This document shows positions 43,890 to 53,819 of a stretch of 64,000 nucleotides of DNA, piece by piece; the first letter of the stretch is position 1; every line of letters starts with the position of its first letter. This DNA comes from Streptomyces uncialis (GTDB lineage Bacteria > Actinomycetota > Actinomycetes > Streptomycetales > Streptomycetaceae). The position numbers were made by a program, and so were the translations under genes. The stretch is from contig NZ_CP109583.1 of NCBI RefSeq assembly GCF_036250755.1, positions 4,588,001 to 4,652,000 of the forward strand. Direction: 5' to 3'. The notes beneath the pieces are model-generated. The model was not told where the DNA came from, searched no databases, and was given only the letters and a program-made list of their open reading frames with translations.

Positions 43890-44154
43890 CGAGTCGGTAC
43901 CGTTCTCCGTGCTCTTCGGGCTTCCCGCCGAGGTAGGGCTGCGGACGGCTGCGAAAGCACTGAACCTGAGCATGGCCACTGCGTACAGACGTGCCCGGCA
44001 GGGTGACTTCCCGTGTCCTCTGCGGAGGGATGGACGGGGCTATGTCGTGCGGCTGTCCGATCTGATGCGTGGACTTGAGATCCAGGACGTCCGGGTGCTC
44101 TACGACGACGTCGAGGCCGGCGCGAGATTCGCCGGTGGATGGGCCGAGACGTAG
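43873..44154 (+). CDS. Small helix-turn-helix protein (MerR/excisionase-like)
   Basis: 93 residues. LRTAAKALNLSMATAYRRAR followed by QGDFPCPLRRDGRGYVVRLS is the pattern of an excisionase/MerR-like winged HTH with a wing made of RRDGRGYVV. It starts inside the preceding gene (17-base overlap) and ends the five-gene unit. It may autoregulate the operon, or be an adaptor that binds DNA. No terminator hairpin was identified right behind it. Confidence 0.65.
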   Translation: MTRGRDESVPFSVLFGLPAEVGLRTAAKALNLSMATAYRRARQGDFPCPLRRDGRGYVVRLSDLMRGLEIQDVRVLYDDVEAGARFAGGWAET

Positions 44155-44248
44155 GACGCCCAGAGCCGGCCGACCGGGCCTCGGTTCGCAACCCAGCCAC
44201 CGCCGGACGGCCGCCGCAGCGGGCGGGACGTGCGGCGGCGGCCCGGGA

Positions 44249-44392
44249 TCAGCGCTTCTTGGTCTTCTTCTGCTGCGGCGGGGTCCACGGACCCCGGTGC
44301 TTCTGGCAGCGGGAGTAGCCGATCATCGCCTTGTTCCGGCACCGCTTGCCCGTCTTGGTGTCGGTCGATCCGCACTTGACCTGAATACCCAT
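44249..44392 (-). CDS. 47-residue zinc-finger-like protein (DUF5763-like)
   Basis: MGIQVKCGSTDTKTGKRCRN begins the protein; a Cys7/Cys18/Cys29/His32 set (KCGS, KRCRN, SRCQKHRG) gives a C-x10-C-x10-C-x2-H pattern like the small DUF5763-type motif C-x-TK-x-G-x-x-C-x-N. The tail is a basic PPQQKKTKKR. AAGGGGG lies three to four bases before the ATG. It is too short for many gene finders but well conserved in pattern. Function unknown, probably nucleic-acid binding. Confidence 0.6.
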   Translation of the reverse strand: MGIQVKCGSTDTKTGKRCRNKAMIGYSRCQKHRGPWTPPQQKKTKKR

Positions 44393-45128
44393 TCGTCCCC
44401 CTTGATCCGGTCGGAGGTGTGCCCTGGCGAAGCCATGGTCCCGACCCCACACGGCACATCGCCCCACGTACTGCCGCAACCGGCCGATTACTGCGCCTTT
44501 GGGTCCGGATCGCATCGATTGCCTGGCTGATCCCCGGCCCGGAGAACGGTGGTGCGACCGCGAGGACAGGGCCGACCGGTGAGAGTCACGTACCCCCGGT
44601 GCCACGAACCCCTCGTCGTGACCGACGAGATCCGCTGCCGTACCGAACGCCCTACGCCCCGTACGCGTCGTTCGCGGGTTGCGCAGTTCCCCGCGCCCCT
44701 GAAGGGGCGCCCTTCGGGTGCGGGACCCCCCTCCTCGTGCAGTCGCAGGACTCACGCAAGGGGGTGGGCGGGAATCTCTGCCCGCAGACTCCGATGCTCT
44801 TCAGTAGGGCAAGGGGAACGTCCGACCGAGCGCGTCGGAGCGAGGACGGAGAATCCCGACCGGCCCCGACCCGAACAACCGACCGGACGCGCCCCAAAGG
44901 GGCGCGGGGAACCGCGCGAACCCACCGAACGACGGCACAGCAACGAAGCACGCCCCGCACCGAGTACCCAGGGGCGCGAGGAACCGCGCACCCCATGAGC
45001 GACCCGCACAGGGACAAGTTCGTCCCGCCGGACGAACCTCAGAAGCGCAAGCGAAGGCGACCCGCGGGGAACCGCGCGAAAACGACGAGCGACCGCACAG
45101 GAACGAAGCACGTCCCGCCGGACGGACC
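44393..45128. repeat. Intergenic repeat block, copy 4, with the long element inverted
   Basis: 44393-44670 holds no supported gene. From 44680 the block runs GCGCAGTTCCCCGCGCCCCT, a GAAGGGGCGC hairpin, then the long element (GGGCGGGAATCTCTGCCCGC, CAGACTCCGATGCTCTTCAG, GAGCGAGGACGGAGAATCCC, GACCGGCCCCGACCCG), then CCCCAAAGGGGCGCGGGGAA and two further short units ending in CGCAAGCGAAGGCG. The last unit encodes the C-terminal tail of CobM. The long part matches 22200-22400 in opposite orientation. Confidence 0.8.
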
Positions 45129-45893
45129 TCAGGGCGCAAGCGAAGGCGGCCCGCCGCGGTCGCGCCCCGCGCTGTACAGATAGCTGTCGGGGAACTGCTC
45201 CGCGCCCAGCGTGCGGCCCACCATGATGACCGCCGTCCGCAGGACACCCGCCTCGCGCACCCGCCCCGCGATGTCCCCCAGCGTGCCCCGCAGCACGACC
45301 TCCTCCGGACGGCTCGCGTACGCGACCACCGCGACGGGGCACTCCGCCCCGTAGTGCGGGAGCAGCTCCTCGACCACCCGGTCGACGAACCGCACCGCGA
45401 GGTGCAGCACGATCAGCGCGCCGCTGCGCCCCAGCGTCGCCAGGTCCTCCCCCGGCGGCATCGGCGTGGCCCGGTGCGCGACCCGGGTCAGTACGACGGT
45501 CTGCCCCACGGTCGGCACCGTCAGCTCCCGCTTGAGCGCCGCCGCCGCCGCGGCGAACGCGGGCACCCCGGGCACCACCTCGTACGGCACGCCCGCCGCG
45601 TCGAGGCGCCGCATCTGCTCGGCGACCGCGCTGAACACGGACGGGTCCCCCGAGTGCAGCCGGGCCACGTCGTGGCCCTCCCCGTGCGCCCGCACCAGTT
45701 CCTCGGTGATCCGGTCGAGCGTGAGATCGGCCGTGTCGACCAGCCGCGCGTCCGGCGGGCACTCCGCCAGCAGCTCACGGGGCACCAGGCTCCCCGCGTA
45801 CAGACAGACCCCGCAGGAGGCGAGCAGCCGCGCGCCCCGCACGGTGATCAGATCCGCCGCCCCGGGCCCCGCGCCGATGAAGTGCACGGTCAT
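45129..45893 (-). CDS. cobM: Precorrin-4 C11-methyltransferase CobM
   Basis: 254 residues. A tetrapyrrole methylase starting [20 protein letters not shown], with YAGSLVPRELL, the SAM-site LHSGDPSVFSAVAEQMRRLD, VVPGVPAFAAAAAALKRELT, QTVVLTRVAHRATPMP and VVAYASRPEEVVLRGTL, all specific to CobM/CbiF. It adds the C11 methyl to precorrin-4. The ATG overlaps the cobL stop as ATGA. The final 15 residues (GRDRGGPPSLAP) read into an intergenic repeat, so the native C-terminus may have been altered by repeat insertion. It lies 31 kb from the other cob genes. Confidence 0.94.
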   Translation of the reverse strand: MTVHFIGAGPGAADLITVRGARLLASCGVCLYAGSLVPRELLAECPPDARLVDTADLTLDRITEELVRAHGEGHDVARLHSGDPSVFSAVAEQMRRLDAAGVPYEVVPGVPAFAAAAAALKRELTVPTVGQTVVLTRVAHRATPMPPGEDLATLGRSGALIVLHLAVRFVDRVVEELLPHYGAECPVAVVAYASRPEEVVLRGTLGDIAGRVREAGVLRTAVIMVGRTLGAEQFPDSYLYSAGRDRGGPPSLAP

Positions 45894-47251
45894 GAGCCGT
45901 CCCCCTGTTCCCGCTGTTCCCGCTGTTCATGGGTCTTTCGCTGTGCGTGGGGCGGCTCCTCGCCGTGCCGCGCCCCGGGCGCTCCGTCGGACGGCCCCGG
46001 GGGAGCCTTCCGTACGGACCACTGGGTGACGGGCATGGCCTGGCGCCAGCCGGTGAAGCGGCCGACGGGCACCGCGTGGGCGACCGCGAGCCGGACGAGT
46101 TCCCCGCCGTACCGGTGGCGGGCGTCGGCCAGCAGGGCCTCGGACTCCAGCGTGACGGTGTTCGCGACGAGCCGGCCACCGGGCGCGAGCGCGTCCCAGC
46201 AGCGGTCGAGGAGTCCCGCCGAGGTCAGTCCGCCCCCGATGAACACCGCGTCGGGCGCGGGCAGCCCGTCGAGCACGGCGGGCGCCGCCCCGGTGACGAC
46301 GCGCAGCCCCGGGACACCGAGCGCACGCGCGTTGCGGACGATCCGCGCGGCCCGCTCGGGGTCACGTTCCACGCTGAGCGCCCGGCACGACGGATGGGCC
46401 CGCAGCCACTCGACGGCGATGGAACCGGAGCCGCCGCCGATGTCCCAGAGCAGCTGTCCGGGCTCGGGCGCCAGTACGGCGAGCGTCGCCGCGCGGACAT
46501 GGCGCTTGGTGAGCTGGCCGTCGTGCTCGTACGCGGTGTCCGGCAGGCCGGGCACCGTCCCGAGGGGCAGGGCGTCGGGCGCCCGGACGCACTCCACGGC
46601 GACGATGTTGAGGGGGTCGCCCGGGGGGCGGGACCAGTCGTCGGCGGTGGCGGGCGCGGTGATGTGCTCGTCCGGGCCGCCGAGCTGTTCGAGCACCCGG
46701 ACCGGGCTGGGGCCGAAGCCGCGCTCGCGCAGCAGTTCGCTCACCCGCGCGGGTCCGTCCGCGTCGGCGCTGAGGACCAGGACACGGCGGCCGGGGTGGA
46801 GCAGCGCGGCGAGCCGCTCCACGGGGCGGCCGACGGCGGAGACCATGTCGGTGTCCTCGACGGGCCAGCCCAGGCGGGCGCAGGCGTACGAGACGGACGA
46901 GGGGTGCGGGTGGACCCGCAGGCCGGCCGGGCCGACGATCTCCGCGAGGGCGCGGCCGATGCCGTGGAACATGGGGTCGCCGCTGGCGAGGACCACGATC
47001 CGGCGTCCGGCGTGGGCCGCGAGGAGACCGGGGACGGCGGGTCGCAGCGGGGAGGGCCAGGGAACGCGTTCCGCCGCGCACTCGGCGGGGAGCAGCGCGA
47101 GCTGGCGCGGGGCTCCGAGGACGGCCCCGGCGGCGCGCAGGGCCGCGCGGGGGGCTTCGGCCAGGCCCTGCCAGCCGTCCGGGCCGATGCCGACGAGGGT
47201 CACGACGGCGGGGGTCACGACGGCGGGGGGACGGGGCTGCTCGGGGGTCAC
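45890..47251 (-). CDS. cobL: Precorrin-6Y C5,15-methyltransferase (decarboxylating) CobL
   Basis: 453 residues, CbiE-CbiT fusion. Residues 15-215 are the CbiE methylase ([56 protein letters not shown]). Residues about 250-420 are the CbiT part ([57 protein letters not shown]). It methylates C5 and C15 and removes the C12 acetate carboxyl of precorrin-6Y. ATG at 47251 with a short Val/Pro-rich lead. First gene of a two-gene cobL-cobM unit; the C-terminal 30 residues are Glu/Gln/His-rich. Confidence 0.94.
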   Translation of the reverse strand: MTPEQPRPPAVVTPAVVTLVGIGPDGWQGLAEAPRAALRAAGAVLGAPRQLALLPAECAAERVPWPSPLRPAVPGLLAAHAGRRIVVLASGDPMFHGIGRALAEIVGPAGLRVHPHPSSVSYACARLGWPVEDTDMVSAVGRPVERLAALLHPGRRVLVLSADADGPARVSELLRERGFGPSPVRVLEQLGGPDEHITAPATADDWSRPPGDPLNIVAVECVRAPDALPLGTVPGLPDTAYEHDGQLTKRHVRAATLAVLAPEPGQLLWDIGGGSGSIAVEWLRAHPSCRALSVERDPERAARIVRNARALGVPGLRVVTGAAPAVLDGLPAPDAVFIGGGLTSAGLLDRCWDALAPGGRLVANTVTLESEALLADARHRYGGELVRLAVAHAVPVGRFTGWRQAMPVTQWSVRKAPPGPSDGAPGARHGEEPPHAQRKTHEQREQREQGDGS

Positions 47252-47940
47252 CGCCGCACTTTATCCGGCGGCGGTCCGCGGTCCGGCGGCGGTCGGCGGC
47301 GGTCGGCGGCGGTCGGCGGGCGGATCCCCGCGGGCGGAACGGGCCTTCCGCCACGCCCGTGCGCCGATGCCCGGGTCCGTGCGCCGATGCCCCGGTCCGG
47401 GGTCCGGGTCCGCCTCACTGTTGCCCGCCCCACCGTCCCCGGTCACCGGCGGCGAACCGGAGCGTGCCCGGCCCCCAGCCCGTACCGGACCCGGGCCCAG
47501 GCCCCCCAACGCACCCCCGACCGACCGCACTCCCGACCACTCGGCACCCCCGGCCCCCCGGGACCCGCACCGAACCGTTGCCGAACGCACGCCGAACGCA
47601 CCTCGAACACACACCGGACCCGCTCCGAACACGTGTCGATCGCACGTGGTCGCGCACTTTCCCGCATCGCCGGGGCGTCCGGGCCGGGTGGGTACGTGGG
47701 TGGGATCACATATTGGCTCGGGAACGAACCGTTTCCGACGAGAAGGCGCGGAAAAACGGGCCCGCGCATGGTCCGGGGAATGCCGGCGGCGGGGCACGGG
47801 GAAATATCGACAGTGCGGAAGCCATCCTGGCGTGCTACTGTCGACGAAGTTGCAGTTGTGGTTCCCAAAAACTTCAAGTGCCCTCACTGGTGTTGACTGC
47901 CGGTGGGAGCACTTCTGTATTTCCGGTGCTTTTTTCCGGG
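47252..47940. other. Spacer between cobL and cspA, promoter region
   Basis: The first 150 bases are GCGGTCGGCG- and CCGATGCCC-type simple repeats. The rest shows no protein-coding bias on either strand. An AT-richer segment from about 47700 to 47940 should contain the divergent promoters of cobL and cspA. A CTTTTTT-containing stretch near 47920 lies in the cspA leader. Confidence 0.4.
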
Positions 47941-47999
47941 CGGGGCAATCATCGCGGCGACACGGCGTCCGCACAGTGCGGACGCCGGGCACTGCCCCG
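47941..47999 (+). promoter_or_regulatory. Structured 5-prime leader of cspA abutting the ribosome binding site
   Basis: An outer 7-bp stem (CGGGGCA at 47941-47947 with TGCCCCG at 47993-47999) encloses an inner perfect 11-bp hairpin (GGCGTCCGCAC at 47964-47974 with GTGCGGACGCC at 47976-47986). The structure ends one base before AAGGAG at 48000-48005. Position and stability suggest control of cspA translation or message stability. Confidence 0.55.
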
Positions 48000-48012
48000 A
48001 AGGAGATTTGAC

Positions 48013-48216
48013 ATGGCATCTGGCACCGTGAAGTGGTTCAACGCCGAAAAGGGTTTCGGTTTCATCGAGCAGGACGGCGGCGGCGCTGACGTCTTCGCCC
48101 ACTACTCGAACATCGCCACCCAGGGCTTCCGTGAGCTTCAGGAAGGCCAGAAGGTGACCTTCGACATCGCGCAGGGCCAGAAGGGCCCGACGGCGGAGAA
48201 CATCGTTCCCGCCTGA
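48013..48216 (+). CDS. Cold-shock protein CspA family
   Basis: 67 residues, one cold-shock OB-fold domain: [20 protein letters not shown] with RNP1 (KGFGFI), then DVFAHYSNI with RNP2, and [20 protein letters not shown]. It binds single-stranded RNA or DNA as an RNA chaperone. AAGGAG sits seven bases before the ATG. It has a long structured leader and its own terminator, and the next gene downstream is a DEAD-box RNA helicase, a functional pairing conserved in Streptomyces. Confidence 0.96.
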   Translation: MASGTVKWFNAEKGFGFIEQDGGGADVFAHYSNIATQGFRELQEGQKVTFDIAQGQKGPTAENIVPA

Positions 48217-48232
48217 TCATCACGCGTACAGC

Positions 48233-48268
48233 AGCTGGGGCCCGTACCTTGGGGTGCGGGCCCCAGCT
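48233..48268 (+). terminator. Terminator hairpin after cspA
   Basis: AGCTGGGGCCCGTACC (48233-48248) pairs with GGTGCGGGCCCCAGCT (48253-48268), 15 Watson-Crick pairs plus one G-U, with a TTGG loop. It lies 16 bases past the stop. The 297 bases from here to the helicase start hold no other gene; AT-rich DNA at 48460-48540 is the probable helicase promoter. Confidence 0.8.
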
Positions 48269-48565
48269 CGTTGCGTTCCGGAACGCGGCCCAGCCGCCGG
48301 CCCGGGGCCGCCCCACTCGTGGCGCTCCTGGAATGCCCGGCCCGCCGCACCGCACCGCACGCCACTCGACAGACCAGCGCTTCCCGTGGCCCGTACCCCG
48401 GATTCCCGGCCCGGACCACGTACCGCACTTCCGATTCCGAGCCCGCTGGGATTTCCCGCCGGACGGATTCGCATTCGCTTTTCCACTGGCTCGTTCTTGC
48501 AATTCTCTGCGCTGTTCATCGCTGCGGGAATTCCTCGATACGTGCCACATCGAGGAAGGTTCCCC

Positions 48566-50113
<1,548 letters not shown>

Positions 50114-50191
50114 TCCCTGGGCATCGATCAGGAAGCCGCCCTTCTCAGCAATCCCGCCAGGAACGTCCCTCTCATCCACCTGTGAGGCATC

Positions 50192-50491
50192 ATGCGCTGT
50201 GTCATCGCCCGTTTCCCGTTCGACCTGACCAAGGGCGGAGTACTGGAATCGATGAAGGGCATCAAGCCCGAGCCGATCACCGGTGAGTCCGTCATCATCG
50301 GACGCCGTCAGTACCCCGCCAAGCAGGTGGGGCAGATCATCACCGGGCAGGACCGCCGTGACTTCAGCGCCGGTGAGGTCATCCGCGCGATGGCCAAGCT
50401 CGGCTTCACCTGTGTGGAGGCCGCGGCGCCCGCGCCCGCGGGTGCGGTGGACGGCAGCGTCTCCGCCGAGGGCTACGAGGGCCTGCGCTAG
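50192..50491 (+). CDS. Small conserved actinobacterial protein
   Basis: 99 residues: MRCVIARFPFDLTKGGVLES, then MKGIKPEPITGESVIIGRRQ, YPAKQVGQIITGQDRRDFSA and GEVIRAMAKLGFTC. The alternating strand and helix pattern suggests a small alpha/beta RNA- or ribosome-linked domain, but no family function is known to me. The ACCTGTGAGGCATC sequence before the ATG gives a weak ribosome binding site. It follows the DEAD-box helicase by 78 bases and is conserved in this position in Streptomyces, so it may belong to the same cold-response unit. A terminator follows. Confidence 0.7.
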   Translation: MRCVIARFPFDLTKGGVLESMKGIKPEPITGESVIIGRRQYPAKQVGQIITGQDRRDFSAGEVIRAMAKLGFTCVEAAAPAPAGAVDGSVSAEGYEGLR

Positions 50492-50503
50492 CTGATACCT
50501 CTG

Positions 50504-50537
50504 ACGGACGGCCGGACCCCGGGGTCCGGCCGTCCGT
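50504..50537. terminator. 17-bp palindromic terminator
   Basis: ACGGACGGCCGGACCCC (50504-50520) and GGGGTCCGGCCGTCCGT (50521-50537) are perfect complements with no spacer. It lies between convergent genes, 13 bases past the plus-strand stop, and can serve both. Confidence 0.8.
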
Positions 50538-50585
50538 CCGTTCCCGCCTCCTCCGCCCCTGCCGCCTTCCGCCGCCCGCTCCCGC

Positions 50586-51422
50586 TCAGGGGCGGGCGGG
50601 GAGGTAGTAGGGGCGGTGGTGTGCCGCCACCGGGGGCGACTGGCAGGTCCAGGCCCCGGCGGGCGCGGCGCCCGCGACGAGACGGGCCAGATCGCGGCCC
50701 AGTGGCGGGTCCGGGTCATGGACGGTGAGGGACACCCGGCCGGCCGCGGCGGGGTCCGTCAGGTCGTACCAGCGGTAGGGCTGGTGGACGTTCATCGGCC
50801 CGGCGAGCGTGCGGCCCCGGGCATCGGTGCCGTACCCGGTGATCGGGGCGGTGTTCACGGGCAGCGGGGTCAGCCCGGTGAGCCCGGCCGCCAGCGAGAA
50901 CACCTCCGTGCCCTCCCCCGTCCCCGGCGCGGTCCGGCAGCTGATGTGCCAGTCGTCCCCGGCGGGCCCGTTGGGCGACGGCATCCGCGCCTCGAACCGG
51001 CCCGGGTGCTTGGGCTCCGCGAACAGCGCGCGCCCGGCCTCGACGGCGAACGGGTTGTCGCACAGGACGTGCAGCCGCGCGATACCGAGCAGCTTCGTCT
51101 GGTCCCAGCCCCGCGCGTACTGCGCGTAGGTGAGCGCGGGCAGCCGGTCCTCCGCCCCCGCCGGGTACGCGACGACGCTGTACTCGATCTCCTGGGTGAC
51201 CCCGCCCCCGTCCGCGTACTGCGCGAAGTACAGCTGGTAGTTCAGCGACACCAGCGCCCGTCCCTCGAACTCCGCGGCGGTCAGCGCCGGATGGTGCTCG
51301 GCGAGCACCGCGCGCACCGGTTCCGGGTCGACGGGGAAGTCGGCGCCGAGCTGGTGCAGCGCCCCGTAGTGGAAGGGCAGCCGGAAGGGCTCGGGGACGG
51401 GCGGCAAGGGCAGTGGGCTCAT
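50586..51422 (-). CDS. Unknown protein of the GMC oxidoreductase operon
   Basis: 278 residues starting at an ATG that overlaps the oxidoreductase stop (ATGA). I recognise no named domain. Visible blocks are FHYGALHQLGADFPVDPEPV, YFAQYADGGGVTQEIEYSVV, YPAGAEDRLPALTYAQYARG, GIARLHVLCDNPFAVEAGR and MNVHQPYRWYDLTDPAAAGR. It has no signal peptide or membrane helix. Predominantly beta structure with Tyr/Trp-rich loops hints at a soluble binding or enzyme domain related to acetoacetate-decarboxylase-like folds, which is a weak guess. The tight overlap implies a role with the oxidoreductase. Confidence 0.6.
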   Translation of the reverse strand: MSPLPLPPVPEPFRLPFHYGALHQLGADFPVDPEPVRAVLAEHHPALTAAEFEGRALVSLNYQLYFAQYADGGGVTQEIEYSVVAYPAGAEDRLPALTYAQYARGWDQTKLLGIARLHVLCDNPFAVEAGRALFAEPKHPGRFEARMPSPNGPAGDDWHISCRTAPGTGEGTEVFSLAAGLTGLTPLPVNTAPITGYGTDARGRTLAGPMNVHQPYRWYDLTDPAAAGRVSLTVHDPDPPLGRDLARLVAGAAPAGAWTCQSPPVAAHHRPYYLPARP

Positions 51423-53281
51423 ACGGCGGCTCCGGGGTCGAGGACGGTGAGCGGGCGGTCCCGTTCGGTCAGGTCGGCCTCGATCCGGTCGGCGCTGCGC
51501 AGGGCGAGGGCCGCCATGGTGAGGGTGGGGTTGGACGTGGCGACGGACGGCATGCTGCCGCAGCCCACCGCGTACAGCCCGGGGTGGTCCCAGCAGCGCT
51601 GCCACGGGTCGACGACGGACGTGCCGGGGCTCTCGCCCATGAGGTGGGTGCCCGCGGCGTGGCCCGCGCCCCGGTAGGCGTAGGTGCGGCGGCGGTGCTC
51701 GAAGCGGCCCGGCCAGTCGCCGGGCGGCCGGTAGGAGGTGTGGTCCTCGGCGCCGAGGAGGTCGAAGATCTGCTCGGAGACCCCGCGGGCGGCGGCCATC
51801 CCGTCCCGCACATGGGTGTCGAGGTCGTAGGTGACGACCGGGCGCGGCAGTCCGAGGGTGTCCCGGAGCACCGGGTCGAGGGTGATCCGGTTGGCGGGGT
51901 CGGCGGCCTGTTCCATCTCGAACTGGAGGGTGAACTGGCGGCTCAGCCGGGTGTGGAGGGCCTCGCGCAGGGCTCCGCCGGACATCCCCCGGCCGACGAG
52001 TTCGGCGACATCGGTGTCGACGGGTCCCTTGGCCCACACCCAGCCCCAGTTGCCGATCTCGATCCGGAACGGTGCGCGGACCCGGCGGCCCGGCCCGTAC
52101 CGGAACCCCTCGAAACCCGAGGTGGAGCCGGGGCCCCGGTACGGGCCGACGGGCCTCGGCAGCAGCCCCCAGGTGAGCAGGACCGGGTGGTCCATGAGGT
52201 TGCGGCCGACCTGGTCGCTGCGGTTCGCGAGACCGGACAGCAGGAGCAGCCGCGCGTTCTCGACGGCGTGCGCGGCGAGGACGACGACATCGGCGTGCGC
52301 GGTGTGTGTGACGTGGGCGGTGTGGGTGGTGGGTTTGGTGTGGGTGGTGTGGGTGGTGGCGCTTGTGGTGTTCGTGTAGGCGCGGTACTCGACGCCGGTG
52401 GCGCGGCCCGTTCCGTCGGTGAGGACCCGGCTGACCACCGCGCGGGCGGTCAGCGTCACCGAGCCCGACCACCGGGCCTGGGTCTTGAGCGGGGTGTACT
52501 TCGCGTGGGACGGGCAGTGCGGGATGCAGGTCGCGCTGCCGACGCAGCGGCTGTCCGGGTCGGGGCGGCCGTGCGCGCCCGCCGGAATGTAGCCCGCGCC
52601 CGCGTCGTACCCGGGGTGGGGTGCGCTGTTGCGGGCGTGCGGGGTGCCGGTGACCCGCAGTTCGACGCCGTCGCGGGTGACCGGGTCCGTGACCCGGCGG
52701 CCGTCGAGCCGGGCGGCCAGGGTGCGGTCGAGGTGGCTCGTCGGGATCGCCCGCATGGGGAAGACATAGCCGCCGGGGAAGGGCAGGCCGACGGCGTCGC
52801 GCTGTTCGGTCACATCGGCGGCGACCCCGATCTCCCGTTCGGCGGCGCGGTAGTGCGGTTCGAGGTCGGCGTAGCTGAGCGGCCAGCGGCGGCCGTAGCC
52901 GAAGACCTCGGTGTCGAAGTCCTCGGGCAGCATGCGCGGGGTCAGCCCGGTCCAGATGTTGCCGGTGCCGCCGTTGGTACGCAGATAGCCGCTGGCGTAC
53001 GGGAGCGGGCCCCGCTGGACGAGGTGCCCGGTGGAGCCGTCGCCGTCCACGGCGGTGGGCCAGGGGGCGGCCGGGTTCGCCGGGTACGGGGAGTCGGCGG
53101 TCTTGGCGGGGGCGGCGAGATAGCGCTCCAGCGCGTCGCGGTGGCCGCGGTCCGGGTCGGCGGTGTGTTCGCCCGCCTCCAGGACGAGGACCCGGCGGCC
53201 CCGGTCCCCGAGGTGCCGGGCCACCAGGGAACCGGCGATCCCGGCGCCGACCACGATCACGTCGTACCGCGGTCCGCTCAC
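51419..53281 (-). CDS. GMC-family FAD oxidoreductase
   Basis: 620 residues from GTG 53281 (GTGA overlap with the upstream small subunit). The FAD-binding dinucleotide motif is YDVIVVGAGIAGSLVARHLG, followed by VLVLEAGEH. NGGTGNIWTGLTPRML and the CVGSATCIPHCPSHAKYTPL Cys-rich block resemble fructose/sorbitol/gluconate dehydrogenase catalytic subunits. VVVLAAHAVENARLLLLSG and, at the end, AGTHLMGESPGTSVVDPWQR and GCGSMPSVATSNPTLTMAAL are GMC_oxred_C features with the conserved His/Asn region. A Thr/His repeat (TTHTTHTKPTTHTAH) from a GTGTGGGTG microsatellite interrupts residue 320. Electron acceptor and substrate are unknown. Confidence 0.88.
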   Translation of the reverse strand: MSGPRYDVIVVGAGIAGSLVARHLGDRGRRVLVLEAGEHTADPDRGHRDALERYLAAPAKTADSPYPANPAAPWPTAVDGDGSTGHLVQRGPLPYASGYLRTNGGTGNIWTGLTPRMLPEDFDTEVFGYGRRWPLSYADLEPHYRAAEREIGVAADVTEQRDAVGLPFPGGYVFPMRAIPTSHLDRTLAARLDGRRVTDPVTRDGVELRVTGTPHARNSAPHPGYDAGAGYIPAGAHGRPDPDSRCVGSATCIPHCPSHAKYTPLKTQARWSGSVTLTARAVVSRVLTDGTGRATGVEYRAYTNTTSATTHTTHTKPTTHTAHVTHTAHADVVVLAAHAVENARLLLLSGLANRSDQVGRNLMDHPVLLTWGLLPRPVGPYRGPGSTSGFEGFRYGPGRRVRAPFRIEIGNWGWVWAKGPVDTDVAELVGRGMSGGALREALHTRLSRQFTLQFEMEQAADPANRITLDPVLRDTLGLPRPVVTYDLDTHVRDGMAAARGVSEQIFDLLGAEDHTSYRPPGDWPGRFEHRRRTYAYRGAGHAAGTHLMGESPGTSVVDPWQRCWDHPGLYAVGCGSMPSVATSNPTLTMAALALRSADRIEADLTERDRPLTVLDPGAAV

Positions 53282-53709
53282 CGGGGGATCCCGTCCGGGG
53301 GCGGGGCGCTCCAGCTGCCGAAGCCGGGGGCGGTGGTGCCGGGGGCCGGGGTTCCGGCGGCCCGCCAGACCAGTGCCCCGGCGTACGCCCTCGCGGAGAC
53401 GAGGTACGGTCCCGCGCCGCCGCGCAGGCCCGGCCAGCTGCCGGTGTACCAGAGGCGGGTCATGGCGCGGACCAGTTCCGGGACGGTGTGCGGTTCGCCG
53501 CCGACGAGGCGGGCGTAGTTGTCGGGGCCCGCCTCCCGGGCCACCAGCTCCCGGTACTCGGTGACCAGGCCGGTCGCGTACAGCTCCTCGGCGGTGAATC
53601 CCGTCAGTTCGGCGGACAGGGTGACGAAGTCCTGTTCCCCGGCCCGGTCCCGGTCGTCCCGGTCGTTCTCCGGACCCTGGTCCCTGTGTCTTCTCCATGT
53701 CCACGGCAC
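53278..53709 (-). CDS. Small subunit of FAD sugar/polyol dehydrogenase-like complex
   Basis: 143 residues: FVTLSAELTGFTAEELYATG, LVTEYRELVAREAGPDNYAR, PELVRAMTRLWYTGSWPG, YLVSARAYAGALVWRAAGT. The LWYTGSW motif and the positions of the helices match the sorbitol/fructose-dehydrogenase small subunit family (FAD-SLDH). Family members usually have a twin-arginine signal that carries the catalytic subunit across the membrane; none is evident here (MPWTWRRHRDQGPENDR), so the complex may stay in the cytosol or the true start may lie elsewhere. First gene of the three-gene operon. Confidence 0.7.
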   Translation of the reverse strand: MPWTWRRHRDQGPENDRDDRDRAGEQDFVTLSAELTGFTAEELYATGLVTEYRELVAREAGPDNYARLVGGEPHTVPELVRAMTRLWYTGSWPGLRGGAGPYLVSARAYAGALVWRAAGTPAPGTTAPGFGSWSAPPPDGIPR

Positions 53710-53819
53710 GGGGGCGATCAGTGCCCAGGTGGGGTGGGGTCATGCCTTCGGGTGCGGGCGGCCCCCCGAAGGGGTGGTGTCCTGCGGAAGCCCGGCGGCG
53801 GGGGGCTCGGGGGTGGTAA

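Noticed and set aside
44750..45000. Possible small protein beginning [14 protein letters not shown] in the repeat block
   Set aside because: The same conceptual peptide appears in the copy at 22.2-22.4 kb because the DNA repeat is conserved; no ribosome binding site and no codon-type constraint are visible.
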